From Burkholderia sp. H160 (GTDB taxonomy: Bacteria; Pseudomonadota; Gammaproteobacteria; Burkholderiales; Burkholderiaceae), in assembly GCA_000173575.1 (NCBI GenBank), contig ABYL01000009.1, positions 1 through 64,000 on the forward strand: a stretch of 64,000 bases of DNA, in the 5' to 3' direction. Below are positions 26,294 through 35,236 of this stretch, one piece after another. A program made the position numbers and the translations under genes. Under the pieces are notes generated by a model. That model was given only the letters and a program-made list of their open reading frames with translations, was not told where the DNA came from and did no database searches. Every line of letters starts with the position of its first letter. Positions within the stretch are counted from its first letter, which is position 1.

Positions 26294-26554
26294 TTATTGG
26301 AACGGGTTCTGCACGATCCCGGGTTTGGCATCCGGCTCGTCCTGCACTTTCGCCGGCAAATCCGCTTGCGCCTGCAGACTCGCGACAATCGCATCGAGCG
26401 CTTCCTTGAGCGCGAGCGCCGCCTTCAATCCGCGCTGATCGCGCGTCAATTCGAGCGTGCCGTTCAGCACGACACGGGTCGTGCCGTTGCTGAGCGTGAG
26501 CGCATCGCCTTGGATGTTGAGCACGTCATCATCGTTCGAATAGGGCTTAAACAC
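26294..26554 (-). CDS. Small conserved hypothetical protein
   Basis: Predicted 86-residue protein (MFKPYSNDDDVLNIQGDALT). A beta-rich first half (TRVVLNGTLELTRDQ) is followed by a helix (LKAALALKEALDAIVASLQ) and an acidic/Pro tail. No signal peptide, no recognised domain. Its start overlaps the end of the nuclease gene by 8 bases, so the two are co-transcribed. Its position behind an exported nuclease makes an inhibitor role conceivable, but nothing in the sequence shows this. Confidence 0.65.
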   Translation of the reverse strand: MFKPYSNDDDVLNIQGDALTLSNGTTRVVLNGTLELTRDQRGLKAALALKEALDAIVASLQAQADLPAKVQDEPDAKPGIVQNPFQ

Positions 26555-27296
26555 CTTTTAGTCCTCCTGGACGCTGGTCCTTGAGGTTATCCGGAACGCC
26601 CGGAAAACGGATGCCCGACATCGCTTCGAGTTCGTGAATCGTGCGGATGTCGTAGCGGTTGGTCGATACATTATCAACCACGACCGCGAATGCCAGTTGA
26701 CGCGACGGTACGTAGACGACCTTGTACAACTGGGTCGGCACGAAGACGCGCGTCGGTCCGATCGTCTGCAATTGCTGGCCGGTGAATAGCGGTCCGGTGA
26801 TGACGTAGGTGTCGTCGTAGGCCAGCGCGATCTTGCGCACCGCGGTTTCGATGCGTGCCCACAATCGTTGGTTGTTCTGACGGTTTTGCGGCACGACGTT
26901 CGCGAGCGAGAACGACTGGGCCATCGCCTCATCGTTCCAGCGATTACCCGCTGGACTCATATGACCGCGGTCGAAGCCGCTGCGCTTGTAGTCGGCGAGT
27001 GTCGCGCCTTCGCCTTCGGGCAGACGCGCGTCTTCGAAGAACTTGTTGGTGCGCACCATGTCCTTCGCTTCTTCGATGTGCTCGCGCGTCAGATGCTCGG
27101 CCGACCACAGCGGACCGTGCGTGATACCCGAATGCAGCACCGCGAAATCGCTATAGCAAAGCAGGCGCGTTTTCGGCGCCATCTTCTGATTGGTCAGGAC
27201 GGGCCATTGCGCATTCGGCGTGAACTGGGTGCAGGAAGGCGCCGCGCTCGCATGTGCGGCCACCGCGAATAACAGACAGGCAAGCCATTTCTTCAT
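26547..27296 (-). CDS. Exported DNA/RNA non-specific endonuclease (DRGH family)
   Basis: A 249-residue protein with a Sec signal (MKKWLACLLFAVAAHASAAP). The NucA/Serratia-type active site is visible as FDRGHMSPAGNR with D109, R110, G111 and H112; the metal-binding Asn is in VVPQNRQNNQRLW, followed by the Glu of ARIE. It would cut nucleic acid in the periplasm or outside the cell, for nutrient or phosphate use or defence. The start at 27296 begins the signal peptide. A CTTAAG-N5-CTTAAG box lies about 180 bases upstream. Confidence 0.9.
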   Translation of the reverse strand: MKKWLACLLFAVAAHASAAPSCTQFTPNAQWPVLTNQKMAPKTRLLCYSDFAVLHSGITHGPLWSAEHLTREHIEEAKDMVRTNKFFEDARLPEGEGATLADYKRSGFDRGHMSPAGNRWNDEAMAQSFSLANVVPQNRQNNQRLWARIETAVRKIALAYDDTYVITGPLFTGQQLQTIGPTRVFVPTQLYKVVYVPSRQLAFAVVVDNVSTNRYDIRTIHELEAMSGIRFPGVPDNLKDQRPGGLKGV

Positions 27297-27475
27297 GTGT
27301 TGTTGGTTCGAGGGATGGGGGCGAAAGTATAGCGTCGCGGCCCGCATCGAGCGACAGCGCCATGCGAATCGAAGTCAGGGGAAATGGAAAGGGAAGAAGC
27401 GGGGTGCGCCGGGCAAAAAAGTGGGCCGCTTTGCAGCGACCCGAATGCGTGGACTTCCGACTGTACGCACGCAAT

Positions 27476-27492
27476 CTTAAGAAGATCTTAAG
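27476..27492. promoter_or_regulatory. PmrA/QseB-type box (CTTAAG-N5-CTTAAG)
   Basis: Two exact CTTAAG hexamers are separated by AAGAT, giving an 11-base period. This matches the half-site pattern of PmrA/BasR and QseB response regulators (YTTAAK-N5-YTTAAK). On the minus strand a TACAGT -10-like element (27460-27465) follows after 10 bases, pointing to the nuclease gene. The rest of the 323-base gap 27297-27619 shows no gene. Confidence 0.5.
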
Positions 27493-27619
27493 CGATGCGA
27501 TATTGCGTTATCCGTTCTGTTCGTTGGCGCACAAACGGATTCGCACGCGTGAGTATTGCTGGCGCGCGAGTCGGAAGTTTCGACCGGAAAAGGGAAAGCG
27601 CGACGAATCGCGCAAGACA

Positions 27620-27994
27620 TTAATTGCCGAACACGCTATTTTCAGCGCGGACTTTTTGACGATCCACCGCCTGCAAACGCCAGAAACCGCTGGTCGCTTT
27701 GTGTGTTTGCAGCGCAGTCCATGCGGCGGCGCCTTGCGCGGCGCTCACTCGCTCCTTGCGATCGACGTGCAGACCGCGCAACGTACAAAGCGGCGCGTCG
27801 GCGCTCGGTGCACACAGCGTAGTCACGCCGTTGTCGTCGTGCAATTCGCCCCAAGGGGGCAAGTCGATCCCTTGATGAGCTTCGCGCGACCACCGATGTT
27901 CATCGGTATCGAGCCAGAGCACAGCGTAATCATGGCTTACGGTGGGATCGGAACCGTTGATCAGGATGGTCAGTCGCATGTCAGTTCCGTTCAT
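27620..27994 (-). CDS. Conserved hypothetical protein
   Basis: Predicted 124-residue soluble protein; a start five codons later (MRLTILINGSD, 27979) is equally plausible. VSHDYAVLWLDTDEHRW and GVTTLCAPSADAPLCTLRGL suggest a small folded domain with two Cys. No family recognised. It stands alone, 202 bases downstream (in transcription direction) of the phosphoesterase gene stop and before the PmrA-like box. Confidence 0.55.
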   Translation of the reverse strand: MNGTDMRLTILINGSDPTVSHDYAVLWLDTDEHRWSREAHQGIDLPPWGELHDDNGVTTLCAPSADAPLCTLRGLHVDRKERVSAAQGAAAWTALQTHKATSGFWRLQAVDRQKVRAENSVFGN

Positions 27995-28196
27995 AAATTG
28001 CGAAGATCTTTATCAGTGTAGGCGGCTCGGCACTTTATGCAAGACAAAGGCATGACGCGCGAGTGGAAAAAGATTCCGCGAAACGGTGTGCCGGGGTACG
28101 GCGCATGCTCGATGCACCGCGGCGTACGCGACGTGCATGCTGTAACCACCCCATGCACACCGCGAGCCGCGGCAAATCAACGCAGCCGGCAGGCGC

Positions 28197-29909
28197 TCAG
28201 GCGAGATCGAGCGCAGCGGTCAGATCGCCGAGCGGTGCGAGTCCGTTGCTGGCGAACGCCTTGTCGCGCGCGGCCACGCCATCGAGCGGCGCGAGTCCAT
28301 GTACACGGCTAATGAAACGCAGAATCGAGTTGGTGTCGTACACGGTGTGGTCGACATAACCCTTTTTCGCGAGCGGCGAGATCACGAGCGCGGGAACCCG
28401 CGAGCCCGGACCCCAGCGATCGCCGACCGGCGGCGCGACGTGATCCCACCAGCCGCCGTTTTCATCGACGGTGACGATCACGACGGTGTTCTGCCACTGC
28501 GGTCCGCGCTGAATGTGCTCGATCAGCGTCGCGATGTGATGGTCGCCCGACGCAACGTCGGCGTACCCCGCATGCATGTTCAGGTCGCCTTGCGGCTTGT
28601 AGAACGTGACGGCCGGCAAACGTCCCGCATCGATGTCGGCGATCAGACGATTGGTCGACGCGTCATTGCCCATGCCGCCGTCGCGCAGATAACGGCGGCG
28701 CGCGGCAGTGCCCGGCGCGTAATTGGCGAAGTAGTTGAACGGCTGATGGTGGTACTGGAAGTCGGGCATCGACCCCGTATCGCGATGATCGAGCGCGAAT
28801 TGCCACGCGCCGCTGTACCACGCCCAGTCGATACCCTTGTCGGTCAGACGCTCGCCGATTGTCGCGTAATGCAGCGGCGGCATCACGCGCGGGTCCGACG
28901 GATCCGCGAAGGCCGGGTCGCCGCCTGCGGCCGGCCGCACGCTGCTCGGCTGATACGGCGGCGCCATCGTGTTGACCGCGTAGCCGTCGGCGGTGAAGGC
29001 GCCGTCATTGACGAACTTCGGCGGACCGTCGAGCGCCGACGCGGGCGAATTGGGCGCGAGCTTCAAACGGGTGCCGGTCGGATCGTCGCCCTCCACGACC
29101 GACACCAATTTCTTCGCCGGACTGTTGTGGATGTCCGGATAGTACGGCGCCTGCGCCGAAATCAGGAAGATGTGGTTCAGCCACGAGCCGCCGAAAGCGG
29201 CCATGAAGAAGTTGTCGCACAGCGTGTTCTGCAGCGCGAGATTCCATAGACGCAGCGTGTCGGCGGAATTGCGGTAGTGCCCCATCACGAGGCCGCCGGA
29301 ATCGCCCCATGCGGCGAACTGGTTGTTGCGCCCCGCGTTGATCTGCATCTGGTTCTGATAGAAGCGATGGATGAGGTCGCGCGTGATCACGCCGGTCGGC
29401 AGCGGCGCGCCGTGCGCATCGACGATGCGGAACGGCTGGTTGTGCAGATGGTCGAGATCCTTTTCGCCAATCATGTAGCGCTTGCCGTCCACTTCCTGCG
29501 CCTGCGGCACGAGTCCGCCCCAGATCGCCGGCAACCGAGGCAGCGGCGTCTTGCCGTCGCGATCGAGCTGGATGTAGCGTTCGGCGGGGACCGCGTCGAG
29601 CGGATGCTGGACGCCCGGGTAGTTGCCGTACAGGTTCGCGAAGCTGCGATTCTCCGCGTAAATCACCACGATGTTCTTCACCTGATCGTGCAGCGCAGCG
29701 TCGAGCCGCAAGTCGGCGGCGCTGCGCGGCGGGCCGTTGCCCGCGAGTCCCTCGCCCGTTTTGCAGCCGGTCAGCGCGAGGCCGAGGCCGACCGCCGCGA
29801 GACCGGTCAGGACGCGGCGGCGTTCGGGATCGTCGGGCGCGTCGTTGGTGTTATCGATTGAGTCGGGATTGTCCAGTTTCGGCGGCAGGTGAGGATCGTG
29901 GTCGGTCAT
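28197..29909 (-). CDS. AcpA-like acid phosphatase / phospholipase C superfamily phosphoesterase
   Basis: A 570-residue exported phosphoesterase. The N-terminus carries a twin-Arg-type start and lipobox (RRRVLTGLAAVGLGLALTGC), suggesting a Tat-exported lipoprotein. The catalytic core begins with IVVIYAENRSFANLYGNYPG, where Glu-Asn-Arg-Ser fits the AcpA/PLC metal and nucleophile site, and ends with IVTVDENGGWWDHV and GPGSRVPALVISP. These enzymes release phosphate from phosphomonoesters or phospholipids outside the cytoplasm. The start at 29909 is chosen over an in-frame codon at 29942 because the Tat region then sits normally. Confidence 0.87.
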   Translation of the reverse strand: MTDHDPHLPPKLDNPDSIDNTNDAPDDPERRRVLTGLAAVGLGLALTGCKTGEGLAGNGPPRSAADLRLDAALHDQVKNIVVIYAENRSFANLYGNYPGVQHPLDAVPAERYIQLDRDGKTPLPRLPAIWGGLVPQAQEVDGKRYMIGEKDLDHLHNQPFRIVDAHGAPLPTGVITRDLIHRFYQNQMQINAGRNNQFAAWGDSGGLVMGHYRNSADTLRLWNLALQNTLCDNFFMAAFGGSWLNHIFLISAQAPYYPDIHNSPAKKLVSVVEGDDPTGTRLKLAPNSPASALDGPPKFVNDGAFTADGYAVNTMAPPYQPSSVRPAAGGDPAFADPSDPRVMPPLHYATIGERLTDKGIDWAWYSGAWQFALDHRDTGSMPDFQYHHQPFNYFANYAPGTAARRRYLRDGGMGNDASTNRLIADIDAGRLPAVTFYKPQGDLNMHAGYADVASGDHHIATLIEHIQRGPQWQNTVVIVTVDENGGWWDHVAPPVGDRWGPGSRVPALVISPLAKKGYVDHTVYDTNSILRFISRVHGLAPLDGVAARDKAFASNGLAPLGDLTAALDLA

Positions 29910-30012
29910 CGGTGAGTTCGGAAGGAGACGTGACGCTCGCATCAGCGCCGCTCGAAGCGGCGCGCGTGCGACACCGGTTACGGATCCGCCGAGGCCGGCT
30001 GGCCTCGCGGCT

Positions 30013-30309
30013 TTACGGGAGCCGGCGCTTCACGCGCCAGCTGTGATGCGTGGCATCGACTGCGAATAGTAGCCAGTGGCGTGCGTCGATCAGATGACGC
30101 CGTTGCGTCGCATAACCGTCGACGGTCAATTCGAGTTCGTCATGCGCGCGCCGATGGCAGGTGGCGTGCGCGCCCGAGCCATCCGCAAACTCGACATGTG
30201 CCTCGGCGAGGTCTGCCGCCCCGGCCGGTTCGGGCAGATCCGCGATGCGCACCGCGCAGCCCGGATAAAGATGCGAGTCGGCAACCTGAATCTGGATCGC
30301 GTTGGGCAT
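30013..30309 (-). CDS. Small hypothetical protein
   Basis: Predicted 98-residue protein starting MPNAIQIQVADSHLYPGCAVRI. It looks beta-rich, with several His and two Cys, and ends HHSWRVKRRLP. No recognised family or export signal. It lies between the GNAT gene and the phosphoesterase on the same strand. In-frame codons upstream to 30543 run through the end of the GNAT gene and are not coding. Confidence 0.55.
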   Translation of the reverse strand: MPNAIQIQVADSHLYPGCAVRIADLPEPAGAADLAEAHVEFADGSGAHATCHRRAHDELELTVDGYATQRRHLIDARHWLLFAVDATHHSWRVKRRLP

Positions 30310-30412
30310 GGCGTGGACTCCATACGCTTGGGCGGCGCGGGCGCGCGGCTGGGATCCGCCGCGCCGATCGACCGGATCAAAGCATAGCACCGCGTGCCCG
30401 ATTCGCCGTACG

Positions 30413-30874
30413 TCACAACGCCTTGCGATACACGACGAACCCCGACCTGTCCGCGATCTTGTCGTAGAGCTGCATCGCGGCGTCATTGGTCTCATGCGTC
30501 TGCCAGTAGACGCGCTGCGCACCGTCGGCTTTCGCCCGTGCATAGACGGCCTCGATCAGCGCGCGGCCGACGCCCTTGCCGCGCTCGCTATCGAGCGTGT
30601 ACAGGTCCTGCAGATAGCAGATCGGACCCGCCATTGTCGTGTGGCGGTGATAAAGGAAATGCACGATACCGTGCAACTGCCCGGCGCGTTCGGCGACGAA
30701 CGCATGCATCGGCTCGTAGCCGTCGAAAAAGCGGTTCCACGTGATCTGCGTGATTTCGCGTGGCAACGCGGTCTCGCCGGAGCGCCCGTAAAACGCGTTG
30801 TACGCGTCCCAGAGCGGTAGCCATGCGTCGAAATCGTCAAGGGTGACGGCGCGAATCTGCAGCGGGGCGGACAT
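30413..30874 (-). CDS. GNAT family N-acetyltransferase
   Basis: A 153-residue GNAT acetyltransferase. The N-terminal IRAVTLDDFDAWLPLWDAY, central strand CYLQDLYTLDSERGKGVGRALIE with the acetyl-CoA-binding R/Q-x-x-G-x-G/A pattern (RGKGVG), and VYWQTHETNDAAMQLYDK are typical. The acceptor substrate cannot be told. The start at 30874 follows an AAAGGAG site; an in-frame extension to 30913 is less likely. Confidence 0.87.
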   Translation of the reverse strand: MSAPLQIRAVTLDDFDAWLPLWDAYNAFYGRSGETALPREITQITWNRFFDGYEPMHAFVAERAGQLHGIVHFLYHRHTTMAGPICYLQDLYTLDSERGKGVGRALIEAVYARAKADGAQRVYWQTHETNDAAMQLYDKIADRSGFVVYRKAL

Positions 30875-31018
30875 ATGGGCGGCTCCTTTGGCAATCTGTG
30901 GAACCGCCAGCATAGAAAATTTGCGACGCGATGGTTAGCTCCACCCTATACGCAAAATCTGGAGCCACGGGCGCGTGCGACGGTGCGGTGACTGAATGCA
31001 TCACCGTGTAGAGCGAAC

Positions 31019-31222
31019 TCAGTGCGGGTGATGCTTTTTGTCGCGAAGCTCGTTGCGGACCTTCTTCGCGGCGAACAGCGGCACGTAGTCGAACACGCGC
31101 GCCTCGGTCCGGAATTGAGCGAGCGTATCGGCGTACATGCGGGACACCGTTTCGGTCGGCGTGCCCGTTTCTTCGGCGATGCTTCGGACTACTTCGTCCA
31201 CATTCTGTTCGGGCTGGAACAT
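31019..31222 (-). CDS. DUF3562-like small protein
   Basis: Predicted 67-residue protein (MFQPEQNVDEVVRSIAEETG). It has the DUF3562 pattern: a helical segment with ETVSRMYADTLAQFRTEARV, followed by FDYVPLFAAKKVRNELR and a His-rich end. The family is common in Burkholderia and has no known role. The start at 31222 follows GGAGAG; the long in-frame extension to 31489 is not conserved. Confidence 0.7.
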   Translation of the reverse strand: MFQPEQNVDEVVRSIAEETGTPTETVSRMYADTLAQFRTEARVFDYVPLFAAKKVRNELRDKKHHPH

Positions 31223-31457
31223 TAGGGTCTCTCCGGATAGGGCGGCGGGCTGGATGAGGGTATGCAAACGGTAGGAGTCCATTACAGGATGCGAACCGGG
31301 AGCGCGCCAATTGAATCCACCTATCGCGCGTGTCGATTCACTGAGATTTTTTTGCTTGCGCGGTGGTAGGCGACCGTCTGATGGGGCCGCGCGGAAAATC
31401 AACGGGCAGGGCGGTGGTGGATACCCGGGAAATGCCCAGGGTAGGCAAATGACGTCT

Positions 31458-32801
31458 CTAGCGCCCCACCTTCTGCGCGACATGCGCAATCCGGTCGCGC
31501 ACGATGCCGATCGCCTGCTTCAGCGCGTAAACGTCCTGAAAGTAGCGATACGGAATCCGGATCTGGCTCGCGTGCGCGTCAATGCTTTCGATTTCCTCAG
31601 TCCATTGCGCGATCTGCGCACGAGACGGCTGGGCGTTCTTCCACACCTCGTCCTCGAGCGCCTTGATCGCGCGGTACCACACGAAGAGCCGTTTCTTCAT
31701 ACGTGCTTCGAGCATGCGTGGCAGCGCTTGCGCGAGGCCGATCAGAAGCGCGAGGAACGGCACCAGGATCAGTAGTCGCCGTTCGATCAGACTCGCGAGC
31801 CAGAACGGCAGGTAGCGATACAGAAACGGCCGGCCAGATTTGAAGTAACGTTCGCTTTCGCCGGAGATCGGGAATTCTTCGGTGTTCAGGTTCGGGAACG
31901 TGCCGATCGGCGTGAAGTAGTCCTCGCCGCCGTGCACCGCGCGCGCCGTGTCGAGCAGCAGATAGACGAGCGCCGGATGCAGCGTGTCCTTCGACACGAG
32001 CAGCGCCGTCGCCGCCAGCAGCGTGACGTCGTTGCGCGGCAGATCGTCGGCGACGCTCGTCGATGCGCGCGGCAACACGATCTTCGACAGCGAAGGGAAT
32101 TTTTGTACTAGTGCGTCGGCCTGCGCGAAGCTCATCAGCTTCAGGTTGCTGGTCAGCAGCGTGCGCTGCATGTCGGCGTCGGGCCGGCCGATGAAGAACG
32201 CCGCGTCGACCTGACCGCTTTCGAGCCCTTGATACGCGGCGTTCGCGTCCATCTGCAGCAGCGTTGAGTTCTGACTCGTGACGCCGCTATAGCCGAGTAG
32301 CACCTGTGAGACGTTGAGCAGCCCGCTGCCCGGCACGCCCATCGAAATGCGCTTGCCGCGCATTTGCGACAGCCGGTCGAGCGTCGCGTCGCCGCGATAG
32401 AACACCCAGATCGGTTCGTACGATACGGCGGCGATGGTTTGGAGGTTGTCTGTGTCTTTCGGATTGGTCGTGCCGGACTGGATGAAGCCGACTTGATAGG
32501 CGCTGTCCGGGTCCGCCAGCCGCTGATAATTTTCGACCGAGCCCGACGAGCTGCGGATGTCGAGCTTGATGCCTTCGCGCTTCAGCAGCGGTGCGTAGCG
32601 ATCGGCGAAGCCGCGATAGATGCCGCCGTCCGCACCGGAGGTGATGACGATCGTACGCTGGAACGCGGGCTCTAGTATTAGTGCGAGCATCCAGCCGAAC
32701 ACGGCGACGAGCAAGATCGCGCCGATGATCAGAAGACGCCGGCGACGCCGGGTCATCGGGGTTCTCTGGCTGCGGTAAAGCGCAGGGTCTGGTCTCGGCA
32801 T
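31458..32801 (-). CDS. Membrane-anchored TAXI family solute-binding protein
   Basis: A 447-residue protein. An N-terminal helix (about 21-44) is followed by a TAXI (TRAP-associated extracytoplasmic immunogenic) domain at about 48-320 ([35 protein letters not shown]). A second membrane helix (about 338-360) leads to a cytoplasmic helical tail of about 85 residues with [17 protein letters not shown]. Normal TAXI proteins work with a TRAP permease; none is adjacent. The two-helix layout and tail suggest a sensor or adaptor rather than a free binding protein (inference). Confidence 0.83.
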   Translation of the reverse strand: MPRPDPALYRSQRTPMTRRRRRLLIIGAILLVAVFGWMLALILEPAFQRTIVITSGADGGIYRGFADRYAPLLKREGIKLDIRSSSGSVENYQRLADPDSAYQVGFIQSGTTNPKDTDNLQTIAAVSYEPIWVFYRGDATLDRLSQMRGKRISMGVPGSGLLNVSQVLLGYSGVTSQNSTLLQMDANAAYQGLESGQVDAAFFIGRPDADMQRTLLTSNLKLMSFAQADALVQKFPSLSKIVLPRASTSVADDLPRNDVTLLAATALLVSKDTLHPALVYLLLDTARAVHGGEDYFTPIGTFPNLNTEEFPISGESERYFKSGRPFLYRYLPFWLASLIERRLLILVPFLALLIGLAQALPRMLEARMKKRLFVWYRAIKALEDEVWKNAQPSRAQIAQWTEEIESIDAHASQIRIPYRYFQDVYALKQAIGIVRDRIAHVAQKVGR

Positions 32802-33203
32802 CGTTACCCGGATTGGTCAGGTCCGGTCTTGGTGAGTAAGGGAGTTGGCTCGGTCTTTAGTCTCTCAACTTTACGATATCAGGGAGTTTTATTCGATAGA
32901 GTCCGTCACCTTGCCGTTGGCGACGGCCGCAGACGTACCTTGTTCACGCTCGTACTTCGCGAGCCAGTTTCGCTCGTTGAGATAGATCCGTCGTTAGGCT
33001 CACCGTACCGACATAGTTCGACAAAACCAAAAAAAAGTCCTGATGCGGTATTCAGGAAATTCTTATCCCCGCAGACCTTCAGAGTTTTTTTTGTTGGCCG
33101 AAATTCAATCAGCATCAATCCACTTCTCAAACACGTGCACGATTTGCAGGCGGCGGGAAGGCGATGCCCTCAGCAGATGGTTTCTTCTTCGAGCATACCT
33201 TTC
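32802..33203. other. AT-richer leader region upstream of the chemoreceptor
   Basis: These 402 bases hold no gene I can support, although the chemoreceptor frame stays open back to 32829. At 33038-33057 TCCTGA and TCAGGA form a hairpin; read on the minus strand it is followed by a run of eight T residues, like a terminator of an unknown minus-strand transcript. The chemoreceptor promoter should also be here. Confidence 0.5.
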
Positions 33204-34946
33204 ATGCAGATTTCAAATCTAAAAGTCGGCGCGCGCCTCGGTTTCGGGTTCGGCATCGTTCTCGTCGTGTTACTCGCCGTTTGTGCGCTTGGTGTCGCGC
33301 GGCTAGACGCAATGGACGACCAGTTGACGAACGCCGTCGATTTCAATGCAAACGAAGTCGACCTTATTGACGAGGCGCAGCGATACGTCGCGGAGGCGTC
33401 GGTTTCCCTGCGTAATCTGACGTTGCTGACCGACGCTGCCAGCACCGCCGCGCAGAAGCAGCGATTGGAGCAGAGCCTGGCGAGCTACGAGGCGACTGAA
33501 AAGAAGTACAACGATCTGTTCAATCAGGACCCAGGCACGGAGCAGGCCGAGCGGAATTTTCTCCGGCAGCTCGCCGATCTGCGGTCTGCGGCGCTACCTT
33601 CACTGCAAAAAGCCGCAGCCCTTGGCTTCGCGCACGACCCTGCCGGTCGCGACGTGCTCGTGAACGAAGCGGACCCTGCGATCAATCGCTGGCTGTCCGC
33701 GCTTCAGCAGTTTCGTGACTACGAAATCAAGGCGCTATCGGAGAGCAGGGTGCAAGGGCATCACGCCTATAGCGTCGGGCGAAGCTTGATGATCGCCCTC
33801 TCGACGCTTGCAGTGGCTCTCGCCATAGGCATTTCTGTTGTCATCACGAGAAGCCTTTTGAAGCAGCTTGGCGGGGAACCGGACTACGCAGCGCGTATCG
33901 TCGAACACATCGCGCGCGGCGACCTATCGGTTTCGATCGCGACGGCGGGCGGCGACGAAAGAAGTCTTCTTCATTCGATGCAACTCATGCGGCACCAATT
34001 GCAGACCGCGGTCGGCCAAATACGCATCGGCACCGACGGCATTGCAACGGCTTCGAGGGAAATTGCAAGCGGCAACACTGATCTTTCCGCGAGGACCGAA
34101 GAGCAGGCGGCCTCGCTCGAAGAAACGGCGGCGTCCATGACGCAACTGACAGAAACGGTGAAACAGAACGCCGATAATGCACGGCAAGCCAACACGCTGG
34201 CAACGCGGGCCTCGGACGTTGCCAACTCAGGCAATGAAGCCGTACAGAGCATGGTTGGGACGATCGAAAAGATCAGCGGCAGCTCGACGAAGATTTCGGA
34301 AATTACCGGCGTCATTGAAGGCATTGCATTTCAGACCAACATTCTCGCGTTAAACGCAGCCGTTGAGGCCGCGCGAGCCGGCGAACAAGGCCGTGGTTTT
34401 GCGGTGGTCGCGAGTGAGGTCCGAAGCCTGGCTCAGCGTTCGGCCGCTGCCGCAAAGGAGATCAAGGAGCTGATCGGCTCGTCTGTGGCGTTGATTCAGG
34501 ATGGCGTGCAACAGGCAGGCGAAGTCGGCGCGACCATGGGCGAAGTGAAGCAGGCGATCAAGCAGGTGTCCGATCTCGTGGGTGAAATTGCGGCTGCGTC
34601 CGAGGAGCAGAGCCGCGGTATCGAGCAGGTCAACCAGGCGGTCGTGCAGATGGACGAGGTCACTCAACAGAACGCCGCGCTCGTCGAACAGGCAGCAGCC
34701 GCTGCCCAGTCGCTCGAAGAGCAGGCAAGCACACTGAGTGATGCCGTCTCGGTGTTCAAGCTCGCCGAGACGAGTTCCTCGATCTCACGAGCAGTCATTG
34801 CGCGGAACAGGCCGCACGTGCCCGCACCGAAGGTGCGGGCAACCATTTCGAAACCGCAAGCAGCCTCGCAATCGGCGGGTGCGAAAGCGGTTGCTGCAGC
34901 GAGGACATCGGCCAGTACCGAAGGCGAAATGTGGGAGACCTTCTGA
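33204..34946 (+). CDS. Methyl-accepting chemotaxis protein with C-terminal WETF tether
   Basis: A 580-residue chemoreceptor. One helix (about 12-32) and a second (about 195-217) flank a four-helix-bundle-type periplasmic sensor. A HAMP domain follows, then the signalling hairpin tip ([38 protein letters not shown], about 372-412). The very C-terminus is EMWETF, like the NWETF pentapeptide that binds CheR/CheB in Tar and Tsr. I start at 33204 ([13 protein letters not shown]), the usual N-terminus for this class; the upstream in-frame 125 codons look non-coding. No che genes are nearby. Confidence 0.92.
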   Translation: MQISNLKVGARLGFGFGIVLVVLLAVCALGVARLDAMDDQLTNAVDFNANEVDLIDEAQRYVAEASVSLRNLTLLTDAASTAAQKQRLEQSLASYEATEKKYNDLFNQDPGTEQAERNFLRQLADLRSAALPSLQKAAALGFAHDPAGRDVLVNEADPAINRWLSALQQFRDYEIKALSESRVQGHHAYSVGRSLMIALSTLAVALAIGISVVITRSLLKQLGGEPDYAARIVEHIARGDLSVSIATAGGDERSLLHSMQLMRHQLQTAVGQIRIGTDGIATASREIASGNTDLSARTEEQAASLEETAASMTQLTETVKQNADNARQANTLATRASDVANSGNEAVQSMVGTIEKISGSSTKISEITGVIEGIAFQTNILALNAAVEAARAGEQGRGFAVVASEVRSLAQRSAAAAKEIKELIGSSVALIQDGVQQAGEVGATMGEVKQAIKQVSDLVGEIAAASEEQSRGIEQVNQAVVQMDEVTQQNAALVEQAAAAAQSLEEQASTLSDAVSVFKLAETSSSISRAVIARNRPHVPAPKVRATISKPQAASQSAGAKAVAAARTSASTEGEMWETF

Positions 34947-35236
34947 TCAAGTCATTCTGCCATGCAGCGCCGTGCTCGCCCACGGTGACACAATATGGTC
35001 TCGGACCGGCCTGCATGACGGCGGTTACCGCAGATTGCCACCGAGGCTGCTGACGATAGCTGGAACAGCCAGGAAAGCCTCAACGGACCGCGTACGGATC
35101 GTCGCCGAGGCTTTGCCGACGCTGCCTCCTGAACGCGTTTCATCGCACGTCCAAAAGTCAGGCAGCCGCACCTCGACATTAAGGGCTTGCGTTCCGCCGA
35201 AGCGGCGGCTGTCATGTGCACGATCGTTGCGCAGCA

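Noticed and set aside
32906-33130. Minus-strand ORF of 74 codons in the chemoreceptor leader
   Set aside because: No good ribosome site or domain; it reads past the terminator-like hairpin. Kept only as part of the leader finding.
32829-33203. N-terminal extension of the chemoreceptor
   Set aside because: Codon use differs, no membrane or sensor pattern, and the usual receptor N-terminus begins at 33204.
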